Shown here one piece after another: positions 16,465-24,416 of a stretch of DNA of 64,000 bases (position 1 is its first letter; the number at the start of each line of letters is the position of its first letter). The stretch covers positions 310,001-374,000 of the forward strand of contig NZ_AJVC01000006.1 of NCBI RefSeq assembly GCF_000261365.1. Direction: 5' to 3'. The notes under the pieces are model-generated. The model was not told the origin of the DNA. It worked only from the letters and a program-made list of their open reading frames with translations, and ran no database searches. The position numbers and the translations under genes were made by a program. Source of the stretch: Herbaspirillum sp. GW103. GTDB taxonomy: Bacteria; Pseudomonadota; Gammaproteobacteria; Burkholderiales; Burkholderiaceae_D.

Positions 16465-17616
16465 CTAACGTCGATGCGGCGGCAGGATGCGGTAGCGCGC
16501 CATGCGCCGGTACAGCGTAGCGCGTGACATGCCCAGCAATTGGGCGGCGTGCGGGGCACGCCATTTGCATTCGGTCAGGGCGGCGACGATCTGGTCGCGC
16601 TCCTGTCGTTCATCAGCCTTGATGGCGTTGCCCTCGTCGCTGGAGGCAGCCGGCGTCGCAAGCGCATGCGCGCGGGCCGGGCGCAGCGCGCGCGATACCG
16701 GCGCGCGTACGCGGCCATAGAGCGTGGCGCCACCGTGCAGGCGCAACAGGTGCAAGCCTTGCAGGGCGCGACTGTCGAGCAGGCTTTCAAAGTGCAGGTC
16801 GAAGATTTCGTCCAACGGGCAGGGCAAGCGTTGCAGGCCGGCGATGCACTCGCGCGCACGGCCATTGGCGGCGATGACGTTGCCCAGGGCATCGAAGGCG
16901 ATGAGGATTTCCGGTTGCGCTTCGACATAGTGGCGGCTGCGATGCACCAGCAGTACCCAGGCGCAGGCCATGGCGTTGAGGAAATAGCCATCTTCGATCA
17001 GGGTGGCGCTTTGCTGGACGATGCGATTGACCAGGTTCTGGCTGTCGCGCGCATCGGGTGAGCGGATCGCCGAGGCATCGAGCACACCGATCAGTTCGCC
17101 CGCTGGCGAAAAGATGGGGGCGGCGCTGCAGGTCAGGGTGGTAAAGGCGGCGCGAAAATGGTCGCCCTTGTGCACCGTGATGGGCAGAGCATCCTGCAGT
17201 ACGGCGGCCACGCCGCAGGTGCCTTCTTCACTCTCGGACCAGCAGGAACCGAGATAAAGCCCGGCACGCTTGAAATCCTGACGGCGTTCGCGGTCCACGC
17301 GATAGTCGATGGTGGTACCGCCGGCATTGGTGAGCATGACGCAGTAATCGGCTTCGCGCACGGTCTGGTGCAGCACCGACAGGCATTGACCGGATGCGCG
17401 CAGAAAATCCTCCTCGCCCTGCTGCACCTGGCGCAGTTCGCCGGAACTCAACACGCGCGGGCCCCGCATGTCGGCAGGGTCGAGGTGATGCTGGTCCAGT
17501 GAACGCAGATAGGACGAGCTCAGCCGTTGCAGGTAGGGACTGGCGGCGGGATCGGGCTGGCCATCGAGCAGACGGCGCACGCGGTCGAGATGGCTGACTT
17601 TCGCAACGTAGGGCAT
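16465..17616 (-). CDS. AcoR-like regulator without AAA+ domain (GAF-PAS-Fis HTH)
   Basis: A 383-residue protein. The N-terminus matches AcoR-type activators (ASPYLQRLSSSYLRSLDQHH, then RVLSSGELRQ). The GAF domain includes YCVMLTNAGGTTIDYRVDRE, GLYLGSCWSESEEGTCGVAA and FTTLTCSAAPIFSPAGELIG. A PAS-like part follows (ILIAFDALGNVIAANGRARE). A Fis-type helix-turn-helix lies at the end (AAQLLGMSRATLYRRMARYR). The sigma-54-contacting AAA+ domain that should lie between them is missing, with no Walker motif and no GAFTGA. The start at 17616 has AGGAG six bases upstream. It probably acts as a simple DNA-binding sensor of the adjacent monooxygenase gene. Confidence 0.87.
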   Translation of the reverse strand: MPYVAKVSHLDRVRRLLDGQPDPAASPYLQRLSSSYLRSLDQHHLDPADMRGPRVLSSGELRQVQQGEEDFLRASGQCLSVLHQTVREADYCVMLTNAGGTTIDYRVDRERRQDFKRAGLYLGSCWSESEEGTCGVAAVLQDALPITVHKGDHFRAAFTTLTCSAAPIFSPAGELIGVLDASAIRSPDARDSQNLVNRIVQQSATLIEDGYFLNAMACAWVLLVHRSRHYVEAQPEILIAFDALGNVIAANGRARECIAGLQRLPCPLDEIFDLHFESLLDSRALQGLHLLRLHGGATLYGRVRAPVSRALRPARAHALATPAASSDEGNAIKADERQERDQIVAALTECKWRAPHAAQLLGMSRATLYRRMARYRILPPHRR

Positions 17617-17982
17617 GGCGGCTCCTGGCGGGACGAGACTGCGCGAATCAATGCGGATCAATGCGGATCAGGGCGAAGACGACGGTGAAGCGATGGGTGA
17701 TGTTGTAGCACAGCGTGCGCGGCGAGTTGTCCTGCGGCGCAGCATGGGGGGATGGTGAGACGCTTGTCTCAAGCGGCAAGACCTCTCTGTTGTGACGCCA
17801 ACGCACGGCGCAGACTTGCCGAATGGGGATGCGTCTCCCACGGGCTTGCTCCCTGACACTACCCGGTGGGAGATGCGCCGCAAAAAATCGAGACGCTCCT
17901 GCAAAAAACTGTCATCACCTAGACTTCGGACGGGGCATCAGGCAATTTCCCGGTTCACCTTATCCCTGACTGAAGGTTCATC
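17617..17982. promoter_or_regulatory. Divergent region with inverted repeats between regulator and small-protein operon
   Basis: 366 bases without a convincing gene. TGAGAC (17756-17761) and GTCTCA (17766-17771) form a palindrome with a four-base spacer, a TGTCTCA-type site of the kind recognised by Fis-HTH activators. A second, larger inverted repeat pairs TCTCCCAC (17834-17841) with GTGGGAGA (17866-17873) and includes flanking GCG/TGCG matches. Both may bind the AcoR-like regulator encoded next to them. Confidence 0.5.
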
Positions 17983-18273
17983 ATGCCCGCTACTGCCGTT
18001 GCAACCATCGTGGTCGAAGCTACCGCGCAAGAAGAAAAGATCATCGCCGCCAAGGCGCGCAAGCTGGGACTGCCCATCTCGGAACTGATGTGTCTGGGGG
18101 CCGTAGCCTACCAAGGTGGGCAGATGCAAGAAGAACTGGACGCGCTGGCATGTCTGGCGCAGGAGGCCGCCGAACGCGCCGGTGCATGCGTGGAGGCGTC
18201 ACTGGCCTTCGTCGAGGCCAGCAATGCGCGTCTGGACGCGCTGGACGCGCGGACCCGCGCCGGGAGCGCCTGA
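17983..18273 (+). CDS. Small protein of unknown function
   Basis: A 96-residue protein with GAAGG upstream of the ATG. It is Ala- and Glu-rich and almost wholly helical. The segment QEEKIIAAKARKLGLPISEL recalls helix-rich DNA-binding or mobilisation accessory proteins, and the second half (ELDALACLAQEAAERAGACV and on) looks like a coiled coil. I do not recognise a family. Its TGA overlaps the ATG of the next gene, so the two are coupled and probably act together. Confidence 0.6.
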   Translation: MPATAVATIVVEATAQEEKIIAAKARKLGLPISELMCLGAVAYQGGQMQEELDALACLAQEAAERAGACVEASLAFVEASNARLDALDARTRAGSA

Positions 18274-18464
18274 TGTTCGGCCTCACCGGTCGCATCTGGA
18301 GCGCCCTGGCGACCGTCATCAAGCTGGAGGACAAGGTGAGTCGCCAGAGCGAAGCCTTACGTCAGCAACAGATGCGCATCGAAAACCTCACCGAGCGCAC
18401 GATCAAGCTGGAGACCCTGCTGGAGGTCGTGCTCCATGCCAGCGAATTCAAGCGAATCAAATGA
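18273..18464 (+). CDS. Small coiled-coil protein of unknown function
   Basis: A 63-residue protein that begins in a TGATG overlap with the preceding gene. After a short amphipathic start (MFGLTGRIWSALATVIKLED) the rest is a heptad-like coiled coil (RQQQMRIENLTERTIKLETL and on). A strong terminator follows 22 bases later, so the two genes form a complete two-cistron unit. No signal peptide or cysteine is present. Function unknown. Confidence 0.6.
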   Translation: MFGLTGRIWSALATVIKLEDKVSRQSEALRQQQMRIENLTERTIKLETLLEVVLHASEFKRIK

Positions 18465-18486
18465 ATCCGGGTTAGGGCCTGACATG

Positions 18487-18521
18487 AAAAAACCCGCACG
18501 GCATCACCCGTGCGGGTTTTT
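18487..18521. terminator. Rho-independent terminator
   Basis: AAAAAACCCGCACGG (18487-18501) pairs with CCGTGCGGGTTTTT (18508-18521) around a six-base loop. It ends the small-protein operon and can serve the convergent binding-protein gene. Confidence 0.9.
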
Positions 18522-18557
18522 CTTTGCGCCCTGTGCGGCCCGCCAGGCCGCCCGCCG

Positions 18558-19403
18558 TTACAACGGAATCTGCGCCGGCACATCCTCCGGCTTCACGCCC
18601 GAGAGCTTCTCCAGGTTGCCCAGCACGGTCGGCTTGATCTTGCCGGCGGCGCGTTCGGCGGCGATCCACTTGTTGATGGTCTCGACCCAGGCCTTGCTCT
18701 CTTCCTTGGGCACGCCGATGTTGGTGGAGGTCGCTTCCAGCGGCTGCGGGACAGTCATCTTGCCCAGCGAGGGATTCTTCTTGAGGATGTTCAGGGCCAG
18801 CAGCCACACCAGCACCTGCGCATCGACGCGACCGGTCTGCAGCGCCAGGGTGGCGTCGTCGGCCTTTTCCAGGCGCACGATGGTGGCATTCGGGCAGACC
18901 CGGCTGATCATCTGGTCGTGCGAGGAACCGATATCGACGGCGATCTTCACCTCCGGCTTGTTCAGGTCTGCCCAGGTCTTGTAGTCCTTCTTGGACACCA
19001 CGGTGAAGGCATTCAGGAACAGCGGCTCGGAAAAATTGATCACCTCGCGCCGCGCCGGGGTCGGGTTCATGCCGAAGAACAGGTCGATCTTGTGCGTCTG
19101 CAGATCCAGCACCGAATTGCCCCAGGTGGTCTCGGTGATGTCGAGCTTGACGTTCAGGCTGGCCGCCAGGCTCCTGGCGAAATCGATCATGAAACCGCCC
19201 CACTCGCCGCTGGCCAGGTCCTTGTTGTAGTACGGCGCGGCACCGCGCACGGCGCCGATGCGCAGGGTCTTGGTGCGCTGTACGCGCGCCAGGGTCGGCT
19301 CGGTCGAGCCGGTCGCAGCGGCGGCCTGGGCAAAGACGTTGGGGATGGCGGTGGCGGCGGCAAGGCCGGCCACGCCAGTGATGAAACTGCGACGGTTGGT
19401 CAT
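18558..19403 (-). CDS. Tat-exported amino-acid binding protein
   Basis: A 281-residue periplasmic binding protein of the polar amino-acid class. The N-terminus MTNRRSFITGVAGLAAATAI has a twin-arginine motif (RRSFI) and ends at VFAQA, so export by Tat is likely. The mature protein has the family landmarks KTLRIGAVRGAAPYYNKDLA, GGFMIDFARSLAASLNVKLD, NSVLDLQTHKIDLFFGMNPT and RREVINFSEPLFLNAFTVVS. AGGGAGA precedes the start. It may serve the permease/ATPase pair at 13.0-14.5 kb, which lacks its own binding protein; this is inference from class and proximity. Confidence 0.88.
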   Translation of the reverse strand: MTNRRSFITGVAGLAAATAIPNVFAQAAAATGSTEPTLARVQRTKTLRIGAVRGAAPYYNKDLASGEWGGFMIDFARSLAASLNVKLDITETTWGNSVLDLQTHKIDLFFGMNPTPARREVINFSEPLFLNAFTVVSKKDYKTWADLNKPEVKIAVDIGSSHDQMISRVCPNATIVRLEKADDATLALQTGRVDAQVLVWLLALNILKKNPSLGKMTVPQPLEATSTNIGVPKEESKAWVETINKWIAAERAAGKIKPTVLGNLEKLSGVKPEDVPAQIPL

Positions 19404-19815
19404 TCTCGGTTCTCCCTGATTTGGCGGATGGCGCCGCTGCCCTGTGGTCGGCAACATGGCGCACGGGTCTGCGGTCCGGCTTGGCCAGACCGCGTCGATG
19501 ATTTTAGCCCAGCCGCAAGCCGCTCGCGCAGGCAAATGCCTGCTACGGACCTCACCAGGCGGCGCTCTCCCGGCAGGCAGGAAATTTTTTACGCCATCAC
19601 CGATCGTGCGAGCTCCTGACATGGCTGTACGAAAATTGACAGCCTGCCCCCTTGTGCGAGCTTCATTGAAGATTTTTTTACAGCCACGGCATCCGGGTAA
19701 AACCGGGTAAGCCGCCGCCAGCGGAGCCTGGCGCGCGCGTAGGCTTGGCCTGTCGCGTTGATGCCGCAGGGAAATTCGGCGGAGCGCACGCGTCACGAGC
19801 ATAACGGGGGATCTC
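19404..19815. other. Intergenic region upstream of binding-protein gene
   Basis: 412 bases without a gene I can support. It contains AT-rich patches (19580-19600 and 19660-19685). A perfect TTGACA hexamer lies near 19635-19640 on the plus strand, without a matching -10 at 16-18 bases. It presumably holds divergent promoters for the binding protein and the small lipoprotein. Confidence 0.4.
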
Positions 19816-20142
19816 ATGCGCATTGAACGTCATCATCATCGCCGCACCGGCGGCCTGCTCGCAGCCTGCCTCGGTGCCGCCGCTCTGGGCGGCTGTGCCA
19901 ACTTCAGCGAAGTCAGCGCCGGGCGCGACGACCTGTACATGGTCTCGGCCACGGGCGTGAGCTACACCATGTCCATTCCGGCCCTGACCTCGGCGGCCCG
20001 CGAAAAGGCCAACGCTTTCTGCGGCAAGCAGCAGATGCGGGCCGACCTGCGCCAGCTCATCCGTGGCTGGCGTCCGATGCAGGTGGAGCTGTACTTCCGC
20101 TGCCAGCCCGCTGGAACCAGCCTGCAAGCTTTGCTGGACTGA
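19816..20142 (+). CDS. Small lipoprotein of unknown function
   Basis: A 108-residue lipoprotein with a basic His-rich N-terminus (MRIERHHHRRTGG), hydrophobic core and lipobox LGGC. The mature part (NFSEVSAGRDDLYMVSATGV, then AAREKANAFCGKQQ and VELYFRCQPAG) has two cysteines that could pair. The pattern of a short strand region followed by a helix ending in FC recalls small periplasmic lipoproteins whose role is not known. It ends nine bases before the convergent DUF2863-like gene. Confidence 0.65.
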   Translation: MRIERHHHRRTGGLLAACLGAAALGGCANFSEVSAGRDDLYMVSATGVSYTMSIPALTSAAREKANAFCGKQQMRADLRQLIRGWRPMQVELYFRCQPAGTSLQALLD

Positions 20143-20151
20143 TCCGGCCGC

Positions 20152-21486
20152 TCAGGCCGCCGGGAAATCACGTGCGCGCAGCGGCAATCCATCCGCATCG
20201 AAGCCATCGGCCAGACGCAGCGCGGACACGCCCAGCGAGCTCACGGCATCGGCTGCATCCAAGAGCAGGGCCTGCAGATTGCCCTCCACCGGATGCTCCG
20301 ACTGCGCCAACGTCGCCTCTGCACTGCGCAGCACGACTTGCAGCGTAGTCTGCTCGTCCTCGTCCACCAGTGCCAGGAAGGCGGTGGCCGCTGCTGCCTG
20401 CGCACCGGACTGTGCCAATCCTGCTTCCAGTTCGGAAAGCATCTGCAAGGTGCGGTACTCACCATTGCCGGTGTGCTTGGCGCCATGGAACAGATCCTGG
20501 TACAGGAAATGCAGCTGGCACTGCGCAGCCTGGCCGGATTGCCCGGTCAGACATTGCTGCATCAGCGGCGTGATCTCTTGGCTCCACTGGCGGAACCGTT
20601 GCGCGCGCGATTCGAAGTAAGCATCTGCGGCGGCTTCCTCTTGCGGAATCGCGTAGAAGGGATCATTCACGTCCTTGAGCGAAAAGCCCAGCAGGAAGCG
20701 CAGTTCCAGCGCCTCGTCATCGGCCGCAAAATGACTGGCCGGCCAGCCGCGCATGCTGCGCTCGATGGCCGGCACGCTCAGGATCTTCTTGTCGGTGAGC
20801 GAAGCGAAGGCATCGCGGTTCATGGCCTCCACTTCACTGAAGCTCAAGGCGTTGATCTCTTGCGGGTGGTAGAGGTGATGCACCAGTACCACGCGCGCCT
20901 TGGGGCTTTCCAGACCGGCCTGCTGGATGCTTTCGCGCAGGGCGTCGAAGGCATCGCCATCGGCCATGGCCAGGTCCTCGCGCAGGCCACCACGCGTGCG
21001 GGCCAGCAAGGGGATCAGGAAGGCATTGATTTCCAGTTCCTTCTCGCCCCGTCGCAGCACGATGATGTCGGCGCTCTCCTCGACCACCTCGCGCAGAAAA
21101 GCATGGCCGCGCGTATCGTCGTAGCGCAGCTGCTCCAGTGCTTCGTAGAGGGTGTCATCATCGCGCTCGCGCAAGGCGTGGCGCACCATGCGCTCCAGTT
21201 CATCCTGCCCGACACGACGGCCCGCACGGTCCGGAGCATCGGCGGCGACGGCACTGGCCAGTGCGACCATCTGCTGCACCCGCAGTTCGTCCTCGTCCAT
21301 GGTCTGTGAGGCGGCATGCGCCTGATGCTGGCGGCGACGCGCGGCTTCAGTGGAGACGTGGGTCTTGGGCTTGTCACGCAGCGGGCCGGCAGGCGCCGGC
21401 TTGGGAGGGTGCCTGGCCTGGCCCGGCGCGGGCTTCCTGGCTCCCGGAGACTGTGGTTTGCCTGATGGGCGTTTGGCTTGATTCAC
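20152..21486 (-). CDS. Cytosolic protein, DUF2863-like
   Basis: A 444-residue protein with a GTG start preceded by GAGGA. The first 60 residues are basic and Pro/Lys-rich. The remainder is helical with an alpha/beta character (ADIIVLRRGEKELEINAFLI, VVLVHHLYHPQEINALSFSE). The pattern recalls DUF2863 proteins of Burkholderiales, but I am not certain. No catalytic motif is seen. The next gene upstream encodes an EamA transporter that ends 12 bases away on the same strand. Confidence 0.7.
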   Translation of the reverse strand: MNQAKRPSGKPQSPGARKPAPGQARHPPKPAPAGPLRDKPKTHVSTEAARRRQHQAHAASQTMDEDELRVQQMVALASAVAADAPDRAGRRVGQDELERMVRHALRERDDDTLYEALEQLRYDDTRGHAFLREVVEESADIIVLRRGEKELEINAFLIPLLARTRGGLREDLAMADGDAFDALRESIQQAGLESPKARVVLVHHLYHPQEINALSFSEVEAMNRDAFASLTDKKILSVPAIERSMRGWPASHFAADDEALELRFLLGFSLKDVNDPFYAIPQEEAAADAYFESRAQRFRQWSQEITPLMQQCLTGQSGQAAQCQLHFLYQDLFHGAKHTGNGEYRTLQMLSELEAGLAQSGAQAAAATAFLALVDEDEQTTLQVVLRSAEATLAQSEHPVEGNLQALLLDAADAVSSLGVSALRLADGFDADGLPLRARDFPAA

Positions 21487-21498
21487 TTTTTTCCTCGC

Positions 21499-22431
21499 TC
21501 AGTTCAGCGGTAATTTGTCGGCCGCGCTGCGGCCCGGCAGCGTGGCCAGGAACATCCCGGCCAGGGCCACGGCGAAGGCGCCGGCCTGCAGCGCGGAGAG
21601 GCTTTCACCCAGCGCCAGCACACCGACCACGGCGGCCGAGACCGGCAGCATCACGGTAAAGACGCCAGCACGTGCAGCCGGCACCACCTTCAGTCCGGTC
21701 ATCCACAACCATACCGTCCAGACGCTCGCGGCCAGCGCATAGAAGACCAGCAGCAACCAGATGTTGAGCGGCACGCTGGAGAAATGGAAATGCAGTGCCG
21801 TGTACAAGCCCATGGGGGTCATCAGCAGCAGCCCCCACAGGTTGATGACGGCGCTGATGCGCTTGGGCGTGAGGACCGTGGTCAGCTTCTTGCCGATGAC
21901 GGCATAGGCGGCCTCGCACAGCACGGCGCAGAACACCAGCACGTTGCCCAGCCAGGCGGTCTGCCCGCCAGGTGCAGCGGCAGCGCCGTGGCCATCCTTG
22001 GCCAGGGACAGCAAGCCGATGCCGATGGCCCCGCAGGCCACCGCAGCCCAGACGCGCAGGCTGATCTTTTCCTTGAGGAAGATCCAGCTCATCACCGCCA
22101 CCACGGCCGGGATGGAGGACATGATCACGCCCGCCGAGACTGCATTGGTCATCGACACGCCGGTAATCATGCACAGCGTGAAGAGGAAATTGCCGAGGAA
22201 GGATTCGAGGAAGACCAGCCAGCGCGACTGCGTGGAGAGCGGCTTTTCATCGGCCGGCTTCTTCAGCCAGCGCAGCATGGCCACCGCACCGATCGCGAAA
22301 CGCAGCCAGGCCAGCAGGAACACCGGCAGCAGCGCCGCCAGCGGCTTGGTCAGCGCGACGTAGGCGCCGACCAGGGACATGCTCAGGATCAGACAGCCGT
22401 AGCCCATGGGGCGGCTGGGGGTGTAGCTCAT
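21499..22431 (-). CDS. EamA/DMT-family transporter
   Basis: A 310-residue inner-membrane protein with about ten hydrophobic segments forming two EamA repeats. The first repeat includes LLAWLRFAIGAVAMLRWLKK and MTNAVSAGVIMSSIPAVVAV; the end of each repeat has the usual FLKEKISLRVWAAVACGAIG and ALGESLSALQAGAFAVALAG. Start chosen at 22431, where the hydrophobic N-terminus begins. DMT transporters export metabolites such as amino acids; the substrate is not evident. Confidence 0.88.
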   Translation of the reverse strand: MSYTPSRPMGYGCLILSMSLVGAYVALTKPLAALLPVFLLAWLRFAIGAVAMLRWLKKPADEKPLSTQSRWLVFLESFLGNFLFTLCMITGVSMTNAVSAGVIMSSIPAVVAVMSWIFLKEKISLRVWAAVACGAIGIGLLSLAKDGHGAAAAPGGQTAWLGNVLVFCAVLCEAAYAVIGKKLTTVLTPKRISAVINLWGLLLMTPMGLYTALHFHFSSVPLNIWLLLVFYALAASVWTVWLWMTGLKVVPAARAGVFTVMLPVSAAVVGVLALGESLSALQAGAFAVALAGMFLATLPGRSAADKLPLN

Positions 22432-22634
22432 GTTGGAGAGGGCAAGTGTGGGTGACACGACAGGCGGGATTGCCTCTCTTGTCAGCCCGCATTTTAACCG
22501 CTCGTGCACGGCATGCTGGATCCGATACCAACACGGCAAGCCCGGCCATACTGTGTTTTCAACCAGTATCGGACACTGAAATCGGTTAGAATGCCGCGAC
22601 GTTTCACCTTACGTCTCTATCAAGAAATACCGCC

Positions 22635-22841
22635 ATGCTCACCCTCACCGAACTCGAAGATGCAATCAACTACTGGCGCCAGCAGCGCCCGGCCAGCGGA
22701 GAGGAGTGCGCACTGTCCCCGGAAGTCAATGCCCTGGCGGGCCTGTACGCGATGATGATCTTCCATCGCCGCCATGAAGTGGACCTGGAGCAGATCGATG
22801 CCCAGGCACGCCAGTTGATCGAGGCCTGGCTGGCCAGCTAA
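22635..22841 (+). CDS. DUF3717-family small protein
   Basis: A 68-residue protein whose sequence (MLTLTELEDAINYWRQQRPA, then LSPEVNALAGLYAMMIFHRR) matches the DUF3717 pattern I recall from Burkholderiales. It is helical and acidic and has no transmembrane segment or signal peptide. The family function is unknown. It stands alone between the EamA transporter (divergent) and the patatin gene. Confidence 0.8.
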   Translation: MLTLTELEDAINYWRQQRPASGEECALSPEVNALAGLYAMMIFHRRHEVDLEQIDAQARQLIEAWLAS

Positions 22842-22854
22842 GCTGCGGTTTTTC

Positions 22855-22922
22855 GTACGCCCGCGTACAGTGACGGTCACTTCCTTGTAAGCGCGTTATC
22901 CTAGGGCCTCTGCAATTGCAGA
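22855..22922. promoter_or_regulatory. Three short palindromes upstream of the patatin gene
   Basis: Within 68 bases lie GTACGC-CC-GCGTAC (22855-22868), AGTGAC-G-GTCACT (22869-22881) and TCTGCAATTGCAGA (22909-22922), all perfect. They could be operators for the patatin gene, which starts 50 bases further on with AAAGGAAG as ribosome site. Confidence 0.4.
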
Positions 22923-22971
22923 ACCTTCACGTTGTTGCCGGATCCACCCGGTATCCCTGAAAGGAAGAACG

Positions 22972-24177
22972 ATGCGCAAGGATCAGGATCAGTCACCCCC
23001 CTCCCCACGCCGCAAGACCGCTGCCGCCGTGGCCACCAGGCCGCGCGTGGCGCTGGTGTTGCAGGGGGGCGGTGCGCTGGGTGCCTACCAGGCCGGGGTC
23101 TATCAGGCCCTGCACGAACACGACCTGACGCCCGACTGGGTGGTCGGCACCTCCATCGGTGCCATCAACGCCGCCTTGATTGCCGGCAACCCGCGCGAAA
23201 CCCGCATCGCGCGCCTGCGCGAATTCTGGGAAACGGTGGCCCACCCCGACCTGTTCGACCTGCGCCAGGTGCCGGACACCCTGCGCCCCTGGGCCACGCG
23301 ACTGACCACGCTGGACACCTTCCTGCGCGGTGCGCCCGGTTTCTTCCGGCCGCGTCCCCTGAACGCCTTCGCGCTGGGCCTGCCGGTGCCGCCCGACGAG
23401 GCCAGCTTCTACAGCACGGCTGAACTGGGCCAGACACTCTCGCGCCTGGTCGACTTCGATTACCTCAACGGCCCCTCGGGCATCCGCATGACGGTCTCGG
23501 CAGTCAAGGTCACCTGCGGTACGCTGGTCAATTTCGATTCGCGCAAGCGCCCCCTGGGGCCGGAGCACGTCATGGCCAGTGGCGCCCTGCCCCCGGGCTT
23601 TGCCCCGGTGCGCATCGAGGGCGAACTGTACTGGGACGGCGGCCTGTACTCCAACACGCCCCTGGAAGCCGTACTCAATGACGAAGCGCGCAGCAACCTG
23701 CTGTGCATGATGGTGGACCTGTGGCATGCCGACGGCCCTGAACCGCGTACGCTGGAAGAAGTGCAAACGCGCGAGAAGGATGTCACCTTCGCCTCGCGCT
23801 CGCAGCGTCACATCGACGCCTATCTCCAGCAATACCGCCTGCGGCGCGCTGCCCATGCACTCTACAAGCGGTTGCCCGCCGATCTGCTGACCCAGCAAGA
23901 TCGCCAGATGATGGCCGAACTGGGTGCCGACAGCACCATCCACATCGTGCGCCTGGCCTATGCCGGACGCGACTGGAACATGGCCTCCAAGGACGTCAAT
24001 TTCGCCAAGGGCTCGGTCATGTGGCGCTGGGAACAAGGTTATGAGGATGGCCTGCGTGCCGTCGCCCTGGGCCGGGCTTGCCCGTTCGGAGAAAGCGATA
24101 CCGGCATCGTGGTCCACGACCTGCCCGGTGGTGATACCCATGTCCGTCCGGAGAAAACGGCCGACCGTTCGGCTTGA
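22972..24177 (+). CDS. Patatin-like phospholipase with DUF3734-type C-terminus
   Basis: A 401-residue hydrolase. The oxyanion motif is GGGALGAYQAGV, the nucleophile elbow GTSIG (Ser in VVGTSIGAINA) and the catalytic Asp in YWDGGLYSNTP, so the Ser-Asp dyad is complete. The C-terminal third (TFASRSQRHIDAYLQQYRLR, then NFAKGSVMWRWEQGYEDGLR) resembles DUF3734, common in patatins found near polyhydroxyalkanoate genes. No signal peptide, so it is probably cytosolic or granule-associated. The next gene is a phasin, which supports a link to storage granules. Confidence 0.88.
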   Translation: MRKDQDQSPPSPRRKTAAAVATRPRVALVLQGGGALGAYQAGVYQALHEHDLTPDWVVGTSIGAINAALIAGNPRETRIARLREFWETVAHPDLFDLRQVPDTLRPWATRLTTLDTFLRGAPGFFRPRPLNAFALGLPVPPDEASFYSTAELGQTLSRLVDFDYLNGPSGIRMTVSAVKVTCGTLVNFDSRKRPLGPEHVMASGALPPGFAPVRIEGELYWDGGLYSNTPLEAVLNDEARSNLLCMMVDLWHADGPEPRTLEEVQTREKDVTFASRSQRHIDAYLQQYRLRRAAHALYKRLPADLLTQQDRQMMAELGADSTIHIVRLAYAGRDWNMASKDVNFAKGSVMWRWEQGYEDGLRAVALGRACPFGESDTGIVVHDLPGGDTHVRPEKTADRSA

Positions 24178-24237
24178 TCGCGGGCAAAGCCGCAGCGGGC
24201 GCGACGTCGCATAATCCCCACGGCACCCGGCATTATT

Positions 24238-24254
24238 TTTGTGCGACGCACAAA
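24238..24254. promoter_or_regulatory. PhbF/PhaR-type operator, site 1
   Basis: A perfect 17-base palindrome, TTTGTGCG-A-CGCACAAA. It contains TGC-N3-GCA, the core of the motif I recall for the PHB regulator PhbF of Herbaspirillum seropedicae (TG-N-TGC-N3-GCAA). It lies 56 bases, centre to centre, from a second copy upstream of the phasin gene. Confidence 0.65.
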
Positions 24255-24293
24255 TAACACTTGATTTCACCAAAGAAGTGCATAAAATAGGAA

Positions 24294-24310
24294 TTGTTGC
24301 GGCGCACAAA
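24294..24310. promoter_or_regulatory. PhbF/PhaR-type operator, site 2
   Basis: TTGTTGCGGCGCACAAA matches site 1 at 14 of 17 positions. The minus strand reads TGCGCCGCAA, a full TGC-N3-GCAA core. It ends about 107 bases before the phasin start codon. Confidence 0.65.
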
Positions 24311-24416
24311 TCATGATTGTTAGTTGATTCTGGTCGAAAGCCGCGCTCGAACGCCGATTGTTTTGATCGTCACGCTCGTCGGCAAGCTCATTTGTCATAT
24401 CACTTAGGAGATGAAC

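Noticed and set aside
17668..17904. Possible 78-residue gene on the minus strand upstream of the AcoR-like regulator
   Set aside because: Arg/Ser-rich composition, no ribosome site, and it covers the inverted repeats that look like operators.
19635..19640. Perfect TTGACA as a sigma-70 -35 element
   Set aside because: No acceptable -10 hexamer 16-18 bases downstream.
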